A stretch of 64,000 nucleotides of DNA from Sphingobium sp. SYK-6 (GTDB lineage Bacteria > Pseudomonadota > Alphaproteobacteria > Sphingomonadales > Sphingomonadaceae). How positions within the stretch are numbered: position 1 is the first letter of the stretch; the number at the start of each line of letters is the position of its first letter. Below are positions 8,502 through 16,803 of the stretch, one piece after another. The position numbers and the translations under genes were made by a program. The stretch is taken from positions 3,866,001 to 3,930,000 of the forward strand of contig NC_015976.1 in assembly GCF_000283515.1 (NCBI RefSeq), written 5' to 3'. The notes beneath the pieces were generated by a model. That model had not been told where the DNA came from, ran no database searches, and saw nothing but the letters and a program-made list of their open reading frames with translations.

Positions 8502-9472
8502 ATGACCGATCCCGAACCGCAGGACCACATCCCCGTCAGCATCCGCGCGCGTGACATCGCGCCGCCCCTGACGATCAGCCCCGCCGCGCGTCAGGCGCTC
8601 TCGGAAGGCGCGGCGATGGCCATGCCCGGCTGGCCCGCACCCGACGACATGGCAGGCTGGCGCGAGCGGATCGGCGCGAGCGACGCCCTGTGGGAAGAGA
8701 TGGCCGCGCCGATCCTCGCGAGCGCCGCGGCCACGGTGGAGACCGTCTCGATCGGCGGCGTTCCCTGCCATGACTGCCTGCCCGAGCGCGACGCCGCGCC
8801 GGATGGGCCGGCGCGTTCGTTTTCGGCGGCGGCGCTTATGCAAAGGCGCTTGGCGCACGCAACGCCGCCGCGCTCGGCTGCCGCACCCTGTCAGTGGACT
8901 ACCGGATGCCGCCGGACCATCCTTTCCCGGCGGCCCCGGAGGATTGCGTAGCGGTCTACCGGGCCCTCATCGAAACGATCGACCCGGCTCGCATCGTCGT
9001 CGGCGGCGGCTCGGCGGGCGGCAACCTGGCAGCCGTAGCGACGCTGATGATCCGTGATCGCGGCCTGCCGCTCCCCGCCGGCACGATCCTGCTCACGCCC
9101 GAAGTCGACCTCACCGAAGCGGGCGACAGCTTCCGCACCAACGAGGATCTCGACGTGGTGCTCAAGCGAGGCCTGCCGGAATGCAACGCGCTCTATGCCG
9201 GCGGGCATGATCTGGCCGATCCTTATCTCTCGCCTCTCTTCGCCGATTTCACGCGCGGGTTTCCCCCCACGCTGGTGCAGAGCGGGACGCGTGACCTCTT
9301 CCTCTCCAACTCGGTGCTGATTCATCGCAAGCTGCGGCAGGCGGGGATCGATGCGGAGCTGCATGTCTGGGAAGCCATGCCCCATGGCGGCTTCGGCCGG
9401 GGCGAGGCGCCCGAGAACGAGGAGATCAATGTCGAGGTGGCGCATTTCATCCGCCGTCTGATGGCGGGCTGA
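8502..9472 (+). pseudogene. Alpha/beta hydrolase (HSL/esterase type) broken by deletion and frameshift
   Basis: ATG 8502 has AGGAG upstream and opens a good N-terminal half (to GGVPCHDCLPE, ~residue 95). The rest of the family fold is in another frame: AFVFGGGAYAKALG near 8813-8850, the nucleophile elbow GGGSAGGNL at ~9003, the Asp in SGTRDLF at ~9290 and the His in MPHGGF at ~9380. The first frame stops at 8951 after ~50 nonsense residues. The join lies near 8800-8815, exactly where the strand leading into the HGGG-type oxyanion hole should be. The His-Gly and several preceding residues are missing, so this looks like a real deletion rather than a one-base error. The gene is probably inactive. 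An alternative is a start at 8894 giving a short C-terminal protein. Confidence 0.75.
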
Positions 9473-9558
9473 TCGCGCGAGCGAAGAGCCCCGCGCGATC
9501 CAGCACATAAAGACGTGCCCCGCACGCCCTCGTCATCGCCCTGAGAAGCAGGCGGCCC

Positions 9559-10728
9559 TTATTCGGCCGCGATGGCGTCCACTTGCGCAGGCAGGTCCAG
9601 GCCATAGAGCTTGGCCGCATTCTCGAAGGCGATCTTGCGCACGAAAGCGGGGTCCGCGCCTTCCGTGAACTCGGCCAGGATCTTGCGGCTGTTCGGCCAG
9701 ATGCTGTCCGGGTGCGGATAGTCCGTGGCCCAGAGCAGCTTGTCCTCGCCATAGAATTTGGCGAGCGCGACAGCGGTGGGGCTTTGCTGGAAGGTGCCGT
9801 AGACCTGCCGCTTGAACAGCTCCGATGGTTTCATCTTGTGCGGGATGCCGCCGCGATCCGCCCAGAACTCCTCGGCTTCCCAGAGCCGCCAGTGGCGATA
9901 GTCCAGCTCCTCGATCACCCAGGGGAGCCAGCCGATGCCGCTCTCCGCAATCACGATCTTGAGCCCCGGATGGCGTTCCAGAATACCCCAGGCGAAGAGA
10001 TCCACGAACGGATCGAGGAACTGTTCGATGAACATCTTCACATGCAGGAATGTGGCGCCGGGGCTGCCCTTGTACTTGTCGAACGCGCGGCTGACGCTGG
10101 CGAACACCGTGACGTGGAAGGAGAGGATGATGCCGCTCTTCTCCAGCATCTCCCACAAGGGCTCCCAGCGCGTATCCTCCAGGCGCGGCTGCGCCATCGC
10201 GATCTGCAGGTTGGCTTGCCGGAAACCGCCCAGCGCGATGATATGCTCCAGTGCGGAAACAGCCGCTTCCGGCTCCGGCGGCAACATCGGCACGCCGATC
10301 AGACGATCCGGCGCGGCCGCGCAGAATTCCTTGAGCCACTCATTATAGGCCCGGTAGCAGGCGTCGCGCAGCTCGGTGTCCTCGAAGTTCAGCGACGTGA
10401 CCGGGCCGAAGATGACATGGGCATAGACACCGTCGCGGTCCATGTCCGCGAGGCGCAGTTCCGCGACCGCCGGGCGACGTTCCGTCTGGTCGACGATGCC
10501 GCCGCGATCCAGCGCGGTGAAAATGGGCTTGGGACCGGAAAAACCGCTCGCCACGCCCGACCAGGAGCCGAGATTCTTGCCTTCGCACATCCAGACGGCA
10601 CGTCCGTCGAGCATTTCGACATGCGGGCCACGATCCTTGAGATGCGCGGGAAGCCGGCTGGTCCACAGGTCGGTCGGAAGCTGGTTGAGATCGAGATGAT
10701 CGTCACAACTGATCAGGGGGTAGTCCAC
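9559..10728 (-). CDS. Amidohydrolase-2 family metal-dependent hydrolase
   Basis: This is a 389-aa protein if GTG 10728 is used (AGAGGA upstream). The frame is open to ATG 10794, but that start has no Shine-Dalgarno. It has a TIM-barrel amidohydrolase_2 pattern: metal-binding SCDDHLDLN near the N-terminus, SFHVTVF in mid-protein, and ATDYPHPDS with the catalytic Asp at ~335. Family members (ACMSD-like) hydrolyse or decarboxylate ring-cleavage products and related acids. It lies at the end of the catabolic island, on the opposite strand. A palindrome overlaps the upstream candidate start, pointing to repressor control. Confidence 0.88.
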   Translation of the reverse strand: MDYPLISCDDHLDLNQLPTDLWTSRLPAHLKDRGPHVEMLDGRAVWMCEGKNLGSWSGVASGFSGPKPIFTALDRGGIVDQTERRPAVAELRLADMDRDGVYAHVIFGPVTSLNFEDTELRDACYRAYNEWLKEFCAAAPDRLIGVPMLPPEPEAAVSALEHIIALGGFRQANLQIAMAQPRLEDTRWEPLWEMLEKSGIILSFHVTVFASVSRAFDKYKGSPGATFLHVKMFIEQFLDPFVDLFAWGILERHPGLKIVIAESGIGWLPWVIEELDYRHWRLWEAEEFWADRGGIPHKMKPSELFKRQVYGTFQQSPTAVALAKFYGEDKLLWATDYPHPDSIWPNSRKILAEFTEGADPAFVRKIAFENAAKLYGLDLPAQVDAIAAE

Positions 10729-10796
10729 GTCTTCCGTCCTCTCTTGCCCTGCCTCGGCCTGAAGAAATCGACTCAGGGCGCCGGCGCTGGCCATGT

Positions 10797-10812
10797 CGTT
10801 AGTGCGCTAACG
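10797..10812. promoter_or_regulatory. CGTTAG-N4-CTAACG palindrome
   Basis: The sequence CGTTAGTGCGCTAACG has 6-bp perfect arms around a 4-base centre whose CG core is symmetric. It is located 68 bases upstream of the likely GTG start of the amidohydrolase, in the divergent gap shared with the TauE/SafE gene. Its form suits a TetR- or MarR-type dimer. Confidence 0.5.
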
Positions 10813-10934
10813 ATATTGCCCCTAAAGCAATCGAATTGCAAGGTTGGCCTGCTGGCTGAGGCGGGTCGTGGCCGTGGAGCGCCTTCCAGGAGGAGGAAAG
10901 TGACGTTCCGGCGGAAAGCGTCTAACGCGCCGGC

Positions 10935-11672
10935 ATGACGGGCGCGCTCATCATCGTTGCATCCTTCGCCACGGCGTTCCTGTCCGGCATCTTCGGCATG
11001 GCCGGCGGGCTGCTGCTGATGGGCGTTCTCGCCTTCCTGCTGCCAGTCTCGGCCGCATTCGTGACCCATGGCATCCTGCAGCTCGTTGCCAATGGCTGGC
11101 GCGCGGTGCTGCATCGCCGCCACATCGTCTGGCCGGTCATGAGGACCTATGCACTGGGCGTTTTTGCTGCAGCTGCGCTGGTCGCCGCCGTCGGTTTCGC
11201 GCCTTCGAGGCCACTGCTGTTCCTGCTGCTCGGACTGGTGCCGCTCACGGTCTGGCTGCCGCGCCGGTGGATCAGCTTCGACGCGGCGAAACCGCCCCAC
11301 GCCTTCCTTGCCGGCTTCACGGTCTCCGGGCTCAACCTGAGCGCCGGCGTGGCCGGTCCGATGATGGACATCTTCTTCGTGCGCACAGGGCTCGGCCGGC
11401 ACCAGATCGTCGCCACCAAGGCGACAGGCCAGGTATTCAGCCATCTCGGGAAGATCATTGTGTTCGGCGCGCCGCTGATTGGCGCAGGAGAAAGCGCGAT
11501 GCCGCCGCTCTGGGTGTTCGCGATCGCCGTCCCTTTGTCGATGGCCGGCACCGTGCTGGGCGGCCGCTTTCTGGACCAGATCAGCGATGGCAATTTCAAA
11601 CGCTATACCGCGTGGATCGTCACCGGCATCGGCGGTCTTTATCTCGTGAAGGCAGGACTGGAATGGAGCTGA
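10935..11672 (+). CDS. TauE/SafE family membrane transporter
   Basis: This 245-aa integral membrane protein has about eight hydrophobic segments. The family signature is visible as two related halves: FLSGIFGMAGGLLLMGVL near the N-terminus and FTVSGLNLSAGVAGPMMDIFF at ~130. TauE/SafE proteins export sulfite, sulfoacetate or other small anions. Its end overlaps the start of the DUF455 gene by 10 bases, so the two are co-translated. No marker of a sulfur pathway is nearby, so the transported ion is open. Confidence 0.85.
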   Translation: MTGALIIVASFATAFLSGIFGMAGGLLLMGVLAFLLPVSAAFVTHGILQLVANGWRAVLHRRHIVWPVMRTYALGVFAAAALVAAVGFAPSRPLLFLLLGLVPLTVWLPRRWISFDAAKPPHAFLAGFTVSGLNLSAGVAGPMMDIFFVRTGLGRHQIVATKATGQVFSHLGKIIVFGAPLIGAGESAMPPLWVFAIAVPLSMAGTVLGGRFLDQISDGNFKRYTAWIVTGIGGLYLVKAGLEWS

Positions 11673-12469
11673 AGGAAGAGCGAAGCGTGGCGGATGCTTG
11701 CCTCGCGGTGCTGCAGTGCAGCGAACCAAGGGCGAAAGTCATGGCGGCGCGCGCAGCGGCGCGGGACTGGCGATTGGGACGGCTCGCGCATCGGTTCGAC
11801 AGTGCGCCGCCGGACCGCCCCGGCCGCCCCGAACGCCCCCTGCTGCTGCCGCCCCAGCGCATGCCTCGCCGGGGCCGCGGGGGATCGGAGCGCGCGCGCA
11901 TCGCGATGGTCCACGCCCTGGCTCATATCGAGTTCGTCGCAATCGACCTCGCCTTCGATCTGGTCGCACGCTTCGGCGACGATATGCCGGCGGATTTCGT
12001 TACCGACTGGCTACGCGTCGGTGCCGATGAAGCCATGCATTTCGCCCTGCTTGCCCGTCGGCTCGCCGAGCTCGGGAGCGATTATGGCGCCTTGCCCGCC
12101 CATGACGGTCTCTGGGAAGCGGCGCTGGAAACGGCGCATGACGTCACCGCCCGTCTCGCCATCGTGCCGATGGTGCTGGAAGCCCGCGCCCTCGACATCA
12201 CGCCGGAAACGGTCCTGCGTTTTCGGCATTTTGGGGACGAGCGGACGGCCCGGATGCTCGAACGAATCGTTGACGACGAGATTCGCCATGTCGCCGCAGG
12301 CACCAAGTGGTTTCTATGGGCGACGAACCGAGTGGGCGCTGATCCGCAGGAAACCTACCAAATGCTGGTCCGCCGCCATTTCCGGGGGGCCGTTAAGCCA
12401 CCGTTCAACGACTCGGCGCGGAGTCAGGCCGGTCTGACGCGTGATTTCTATGGCCCTCTTGCGGGTTAA
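11663..12469 (+). CDS. DUF455 ferritin-like protein
   Basis: This 268-aa protein starts at ATG 11663, inside the end of the TauE gene. It has the four-helix ferritin-like iron pattern of DUF455: Glu in ALAHIEFVAIDLA, DEAMHF, a central Glu in MVLEARALD and DDEIRHV near residue 215. The family is linked to tRNA hydroxylase-like (MiaE) diiron proteins, but the reaction is not established. The only neighbour in the operon is the membrane transporter. Confidence 0.85.
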   Translation: MELKEERSVADACLAVLQCSEPRAKVMAARAAARDWRLGRLAHRFDSAPPDRPGRPERPLLLPPQRMPRRGRGGSERARIAMVHALAHIEFVAIDLAFDLVARFGDDMPADFVTDWLRVGADEAMHFALLARRLAELGSDYGALPAHDGLWEAALETAHDVTARLAIVPMVLEARALDITPETVLRFRHFGDERTARMLERIVDDEIRHVAAGTKWFLWATNRVGADPQETYQMLVRRHFRGAVKPPFNDSARSQAGLTRDFYGPLAG

Positions 12470-12504
12470 CCCGATCTTCGCTCGAAAGGCTTCCAACGGC
12501 CGAC

Positions 12505-13263
12505 ATGAGCCGAAACAAAACAATCTTCGAGGGTCCGATCCCAGGGACCCGACATGGGGTCCGCATGATTCAGTCGCTCGCCGTCAGCTTCCTCCGGGAC
12601 GGTTTTCATCGCACTGCAACCCGCGTACTGGCCATGGCCACGCTGCTGGTCGCATCACCCGCTCTGGCTGACGAAGCTGCCAGTGACGCGCAGTTCTCCT
12701 CGCTTTTCGCCGCCTGGGTGAACATGGAGCGCGCGACCGAACAGAGCACCACGACCAAGGCGTCCATCCCGTCGCGGGAGCCCGTCGAAAAGCTCATGCT
12801 GACTTCCAGCTTCGGCAACCGCTCAGATCCGTTCAACGGCCGCCGCCGCATGCATCAGGGTATCGACATCCCCGGCCCGGTCGGCACGCCGATCTACGCT
12901 ACCGCAGACGGCATCGTGAAGCGCGCCGGATGGGCCAATGGCTATGGCAATCTCGTCGAGATCAACCACGGCAATGGCCTCGAGACGCGTTATGGCCACA
13001 TGTCCAAGCTGATCGCCCAGCCGAACGAGCGCGTGCGCCGCGGCCAGCTGATCGGCCTGATGGGGTCCACTGGGCGCTCCACCGGCAGCCACCTTCATTA
13101 TGAAGTGCGCATTGCTGGCGCGGCGGTAAACCCGATGCCCTATATCGAAGGCACCAATTACGAACTCGCTCTCGCCGAGGCCAAGGCCCATGACGAGCGT
13201 CTGGTCCAGGTTGCCATGGGTGGTCCTGAAGCTCGCAAGAGCACCGACAACAAGGACAATTGA
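12505..13263 (+). CDS. M23 (LytM-type) peptidoglycan endopeptidase
   Basis: This is a 252-aa exported protein. An N-terminal hydrophobic stretch (~residues 40-55, VLAMATLLVASPALA) serves as a signal or anchor, so the true start may be an internal ATG such as the one at residue 21. The M23 domain spans ~95-215. Zinc ligands are visible as HQGID (HxxxD, ~116-120) and HLH (~197-199). It cleaves cross-links in the peptidoglycan or acts as an amidase activator. A perfect terminator follows the stop. Confidence 0.9.
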   Translation: MSRNKTIFEGPIPGTRHGVRMIQSLAVSFLRDGFHRTATRVLAMATLLVASPALADEAASDAQFSSLFAAWVNMERATEQSTTTKASIPSREPVEKLMLTSSFGNRSDPFNGRRRMHQGIDIPGPVGTPIYATADGIVKRAGWANGYGNLVEINHGNGLETRYGHMSKLIAQPNERVRRGQLIGLMGSTGRSTGSHLHYEVRIAGAAVNPMPYIEGTNYELALAEAKAHDERLVQVAMGGPEARKSTDNKDN

Positions 13264-13271
13264 GGTCCTCG

Positions 13272-13294
13272 CCCCGGTTTCGCCGGGGTTTTCT
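13272..13294 (+). terminator. Rho-independent terminator after the M23 peptidase gene
   Basis: CCCCGG-TTTCG-CCGGGG is followed by TTTTCT, 9 bases after the peptidase stop. Confidence 0.85.
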
Positions 13295-13308
13295 GTATCA
13301 GGCCAGCG

Positions 13309-13458
13309 TCAGACCACACGCCTGCCGGTGACGAGCTGATAAATCAGCACCGCCGCCGCCAGCACGAGCAGCAGATGGATCAGTCCTCCGCCCACATTGA
13401 GGGCAAGGAATCCAAGTGCCCAGAGCACCAGCAGCACGACGACTATGGTCCACAGCAT
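13309..13458 (-). CDS. Small lmo0937-type membrane protein
   Basis: This 49-aa protein has AGGAGAGGTG five bases before ATG 13458. It is almost wholly hydrophobic: one segment at 4-20 (TIVVVLLVLWALGFLAL), a Gly-rich turn (NVGGG), a second segment at 27-42, then a basic tail (GRRVV). This is the pattern of the small lmo0937/DUF5670 membrane proteins, often stress-induced. It is convergent with the M23 gene. Confidence 0.75.
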   Translation of the reverse strand: MLWTIVVVLLVLWALGFLALNVGGGLIHLLLVLAAAVLIYQLVTGRRVV

Positions 13459-13698
13459 GGCTCACCTCTCCTATTATTGCATCTCCGAGTGATGGAGGCA
13501 TAACGCCCGGCTGAGCGGGAAGTTCCGCCTGCACATTTCACCTCCACATGAGGGAAAGGCGGGAGGGATGCGCAATCCATCCCTTGCGACCAGGTTCCGT
13601 ACTTTACCCAGGCGCCGGGCGCCCCGCTGTTTTCCTCATCGCGGTCCATCCGGATCGGTTGCCTTGCGGGGGCGGCCGGACACGCCTATCTTGCGCGC

Positions 13699-14022
13699 AT
13701 GGACGTCGCTCTCACCCCCTCGGCCGCAGCCCGCGTCGCTTCGATCGCCCAGCGGCAAGGCAAGCCGCCGATCCTGCGGCTCGCCGTGGAAGGGGGCGGT
13801 TGCTCCGGCTTCCAGTATCGCTTCGGCCTTGCCGAGGAGCCGGAGGAAGACGACCTGATCGTCGAAACCGATGGCGTCAGGCTCGTCGTCGATTCGATGA
13901 GTCTCGATCTGGTGCGCGGCGGCACCGTCGATTTCGTGGACAATCTCGGCGGTTCGGCCTTCCGGGTGGAGAATCCCAATGCCACGGCCGGCTGCGGCTG
14001 CGGCTCCAGCTTCTCGGTCTGA
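13699..14022 (+). CDS. erpA: A-type iron-sulfur carrier protein (IscA/ErpA family)
   Basis: This 107-aa protein has the full A-type signature: Cys in GGGCSGFQY at ~34 and the pair in CGCGSSF at ~100-102, three ligands that hold a [2Fe-2S] or [4Fe-4S] cluster for transfer to apoproteins in the cytoplasm. The length is normal. The first residues, MDVALTPSAAARVASIA, match the family start. The gap of 240 bp before it (13459-13698) holds no gene that could be supported. The specific assignment to ErpA rather than IscA or SufA is not certain. Confidence 0.9.
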   Translation: MDVALTPSAAARVASIAQRQGKPPILRLAVEGGGCSGFQYRFGLAEEPEEDDLIVETDGVRLVVDSMSLDLVRGGTVDFVDNLGGSAFRVENPNATAGCGCGSSFSV

Positions 14023-14071
14023 AGCCCTGCCTGCTCTTCCCCGGCCGGAGCGAAGCGGCTAGGGCAGGGTC

Positions 14072-14851
14072 ATGCGCATCGCCACTTTCAACATCAACGG
14101 CATTCGGGCACGCCTGCCGCGCCTGCTCGAATGGCTCGCCGAGACGCAGCCCGACGTCGCCTGCCTGCAGGAAATCAAGACGCAGGATGAGGGCTTCCCC
14201 ATCGCGGACATCGAGGCGGCCGGCTATGGCGCCATCTGGCACGGCCAGAAAGGCTTCAACGGCGTCGCCATTCTCGCGAGGGGAGCGACACCCGCCGAGG
14301 TAACGCGCGGGCTGGACGGCGAGCCGGAGGACGACCACAGCCGCTATATCGAGGCCGACGTGGCCGGCGTGCGGATCGCATCCATCTACCTGCCCAATGG
14401 CAATCCGGTGCCGGGGCCGAAATTCGATTACAAGCTGCGGTGGATGGCCAGGCTGCGTCAGCGCGCGGCGCGGATCCTCGCCGAGGAGATCCCGGCGGTG
14501 CTGGCCGGCGACTATAATGTCATCCCGTTCGACCGCGATGTCTGGAAGCCTGCCGCCATGGCCGCAGACGCGCTGATGCAGCCGGAGAGCAGGGCAGCCT
14601 ACAAGGCACTCATGTTCGACGGATGGACCGATGCGCTGGCCGCGCGCCATCCGGCGGGCGGTGTCTGGACCTACTGGGATTATCAGGCCGGCGCCTGGCC
14701 ACGAGACGCGGGCTTTCGCATCGACCATCTGCTGCTTTCGCCTGCCGCCGCAGACCGGCTGGTCGATGCGCAAGTGGACAAGGCCTATCGCGGCCGGGAG
14801 AAAGCCAGCGATCACGCGCCCGTGTGGGTGCGATTGAAGGATCAGGACTGA
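14072..14851 (+). CDS. xthA: Exodeoxyribonuclease III / AP endonuclease
   Basis: This 259-aa protein repairs abasic sites and removes 3'-blocking groups from DNA. It has the EEP-fold motifs in order: FNINGIRAR at 6-14, LQEIKTQ with the metal-binding Glu at ~34, YLPNGNPV at ~109, GDYNVIP at ~150 and the catalytic SDHAPVW at ~245. It lies 49 bases after the Fe-S carrier gene, same strand, probably co-transcribed. Confidence 0.95.
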   Translation: MRIATFNINGIRARLPRLLEWLAETQPDVACLQEIKTQDEGFPIADIEAAGYGAIWHGQKGFNGVAILARGATPAEVTRGLDGEPEDDHSRYIEADVAGVRIASIYLPNGNPVPGPKFDYKLRWMARLRQRAARILAEEIPAVLAGDYNVIPFDRDVWKPAAMAADALMQPESRAAYKALMFDGWTDALAARHPAGGVWTYWDYQAGAWPRDAGFRIDHLLLSPAAADRLVDAQVDKAYRGREKASDHAPVWVRLKDQD

Positions 14852-14857
14852 TCAGCC

Positions 14858-15193
14858 CTAAGGCGCTTCGCCCCCTTCCGGCCCCCAGAAGATCACCCAG
14901 GCGGCGAAATCGTCACTCATCTCGACAAATCGGTGCTCGGCGCCTGCCTCGACGAAGATGGCGTCCTGCGGGCCGAAGGCGCGCTGCTCGCCATTCTTCA
15001 CGAACAGTCCGCTGCCCGAGGCAATGATATAGAGCTCGTCCCGGCTATGGGGCGACTGCGTATCCGGGCCGCGCGGCGCATAAAGGCCGAGGCTCATCGT
15101 CCCGTGGCGCATGAGGTCCGCATAGCGCATCGCCTCGCCCGTCTCGGGCAGCGCCGCATGCGCCTCGCCCGGCGTCACCAGCCAGTCCCTCAT
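14858..15193 (-). CDS. Cupin-domain protein
   Basis: This 111-aa protein starts at ATG 15193, with GGAAGGAGAG upstream. It is a single beta-barrel cupin with SPHSRDELYIIASGSG (motif 1, ~residue 47) and a second motif around EAGAEHRFVEM. It may bind a metal through His49, Glu52 or Asp51, and His ~87. Its substrate is unknown. It lies 14 bases after the comM stop on the same strand, so it is co-transcribed with comM. Confidence 0.82.
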   Translation of the reverse strand: MRDWLVTPGEAHAALPETGEAMRYADLMRHGTMSLGLYAPRGPDTQSPHSRDELYIIASGSGLFVKNGEQRAFGPQDAIFVEAGAEHRFVEMSDDFAAWVIFWGPEGGEAP

Positions 15194-15207
15194 CGCCTCT
15201 CCTTCCC

Positions 15208-16719
15208 TCAATTCACCGGCGCGCGCCGACGATAGCTCAAGGCCTCGGCCACGTGCAGTCGCCCGACCCGGTCCGCACCGGCAAGATCGGCAATGGTGCG
15301 CGCCACGCGGAGGACGCGCGTATAGCCGCGCGCCGAGAGCTTCATCGCTGCGGCCGCCTGCGCGAGCAAGGCGCGACCCGTCTCGTCGGGCATGGCGATC
15401 GTCTCGAGCGCGTCGCCCTCCAGCTCGGCATTGGTGCGCGCTCCGCCGGTGGCCGCCGAACGGGCGGTCTGGAGCGCCCGGGCTGCCGCGACCCGCGCCG
15501 CCACTTCCGCCGTTCCTTCCGCTGCCGGCGGCAGGACCAGATCGGCGGCCGTCACCGCAGCCACCTCGACATGCAGATCGATGCGATCGAGCAGGGGGCC
15601 GGAGAGCTTCGCCTGATAGTCCGCAGCGCAGCGCGGCGCGCGCGAGCAGGCCAGCGCAGGATCGGCGATGTGGCCGCAGCGGCAGGGATTCATCGCCGCG
15701 ACAAGCTGGACCCGCGCCGGAAAGGTCACATGCGCATTGGCCCGCGCGACGCTGACTTCCCCGGTCTCCAGGGGCTGGCGCAAACTGTCCAGCACGGCTC
15801 GCTGAAACTCGGGCAGCTCATCCAGGAACAGCACGCCCAGATGCGCAAGGCTGACCTCGCCCGGTTTCACACGCAGACCGCCCCCCACCAGTGCCGCCAT
15901 GGACGCGCTGTGATGCGGCGCGCGATAGGGCCGCGACTGGCTGATCCGCCCGGCCGAGAGCGTGCCTGCCACGGAGGCCACCATGGAGACTTCCAGGGCC
16001 TCGGCCGGGGTGAGCGGGGGCAGGATGCCGGGAAGACAGCTTGCCATCAGCGATTTGCCGGAGCCCGGCGGGCCGGACATCAGCAGATTGTGCCCGCCCG
16101 CCGCAGCGATCTCCAGCGCGCGCTTGGCGGTTTCCTGCCCCTTCACTTGCCGCAGATCCGGCCCGTGACGGGGCGGCTCCGCCTCGCCCGGCGCCGGACG
16201 GGGCAGGATCGTGCCCCCCTTCAGGTGATTGATGAGGCCGAGCAGATCGGGCGCGGCAAGCACGCCGTCCGAGCCTGCCCAGGCCGCTTCCGTGCCCTGC
16301 GAAGAGGGGCATATGAGCGTAAGATCGCGCGCGGCGGCGTGGAGCGCGGCGAGCAGTACACCCGGCACCGGCGCGATGCGGCCATCCAGGCCCAGTTCGC
16401 CGACGACAAGATGCTCGCTCACATGCTCGGCATCGATCACGCCCATCGCGGCCAGCAGGGCCAGCGCGATCGGCAGATCATAATGCGACCCTTCCTTGGG
16501 AAGGTCGGCCGGCGACAGATTGACGGTGATCCGCTTGGGCGGCAGCGACAGGCCGATGGCTGCAATGGCGTTGCGCACGCGCTCGCGGCTTTCCGCCACG
16601 GCCTTGTCGGCAAGCCCCACCACGATGAAATTCGGCAGGCCGGAAACGAGCTGGCATTGCACCTCGACCGGACGCGCCTCCAGCCCGAGAAAGGCGACCG
16701 TCGCCACCGTTGCGATCAA
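15208..16719 (-). CDS. comM: YifB/ComM-family AAA ATPase (Mg chelatase-like)
   Basis: This 503-aa protein starts at TTG 16719, where the family start (IATVATVAFLGLEA) lies. Domains in order are a Lon-like N-terminal ChlI fold (1-~170), then AAA+ with Walker A GPPGSGKS at ~217, Walker B VLFLDELPE at ~295, and MNPCRCG, then the C-terminal helical domain. ComM is a hexameric branch-migration helicase that promotes integration of taken-up DNA in natural transformation, though the gene is present in many bacteria not known to be transformable. Confidence 0.93.
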   Translation of the reverse strand: MIATVATVAFLGLEARPVEVQCQLVSGLPNFIVVGLADKAVAESRERVRNAIAAIGLSLPPKRITVNLSPADLPKEGSHYDLPIALALLAAMGVIDAEHVSEHLVVGELGLDGRIAPVPGVLLAALHAAARDLTLICPSSQGTEAAWAGSDGVLAAPDLLGLINHLKGGTILPRPAPGEAEPPRHGPDLRQVKGQETAKRALEIAAAGGHNLLMSGPPGSGKSLMASCLPGILPPLTPAEALEVSMVASVAGTLSAGRISQSRPYRAPHHSASMAALVGGGLRVKPGEVSLAHLGVLFLDELPEFQRAVLDSLRQPLETGEVSVARANAHVTFPARVQLVAAMNPCRCGHIADPALACSRAPRCAADYQAKLSGPLLDRIDLHVEVAAVTAADLVLPPAAEGTAEVAARVAAARALQTARSAATGGARTNAELEGDALETIAMPDETGRALLAQAAAAMKLSARGYTRVLRVARTIADLAGADRVGRLHVAEALSYRRRAPVN

Positions 16720-16803
16720 CTTCGCCCCCCTTTTGTTCCCCCGCGCAGCTATGGAGCGGCGCGATGTGGAAGTCGAGGCTTTTCCGGTGGTCCCCGGACG
16801 GCG

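Noticed and set aside
13560..13600. GGGATG/CATCCC hairpin in the gap before the Fe-S carrier gene
   Set aside because: Only 6 bp, frequent by chance in this GC-rich DNA, and no T-run or conserved context.
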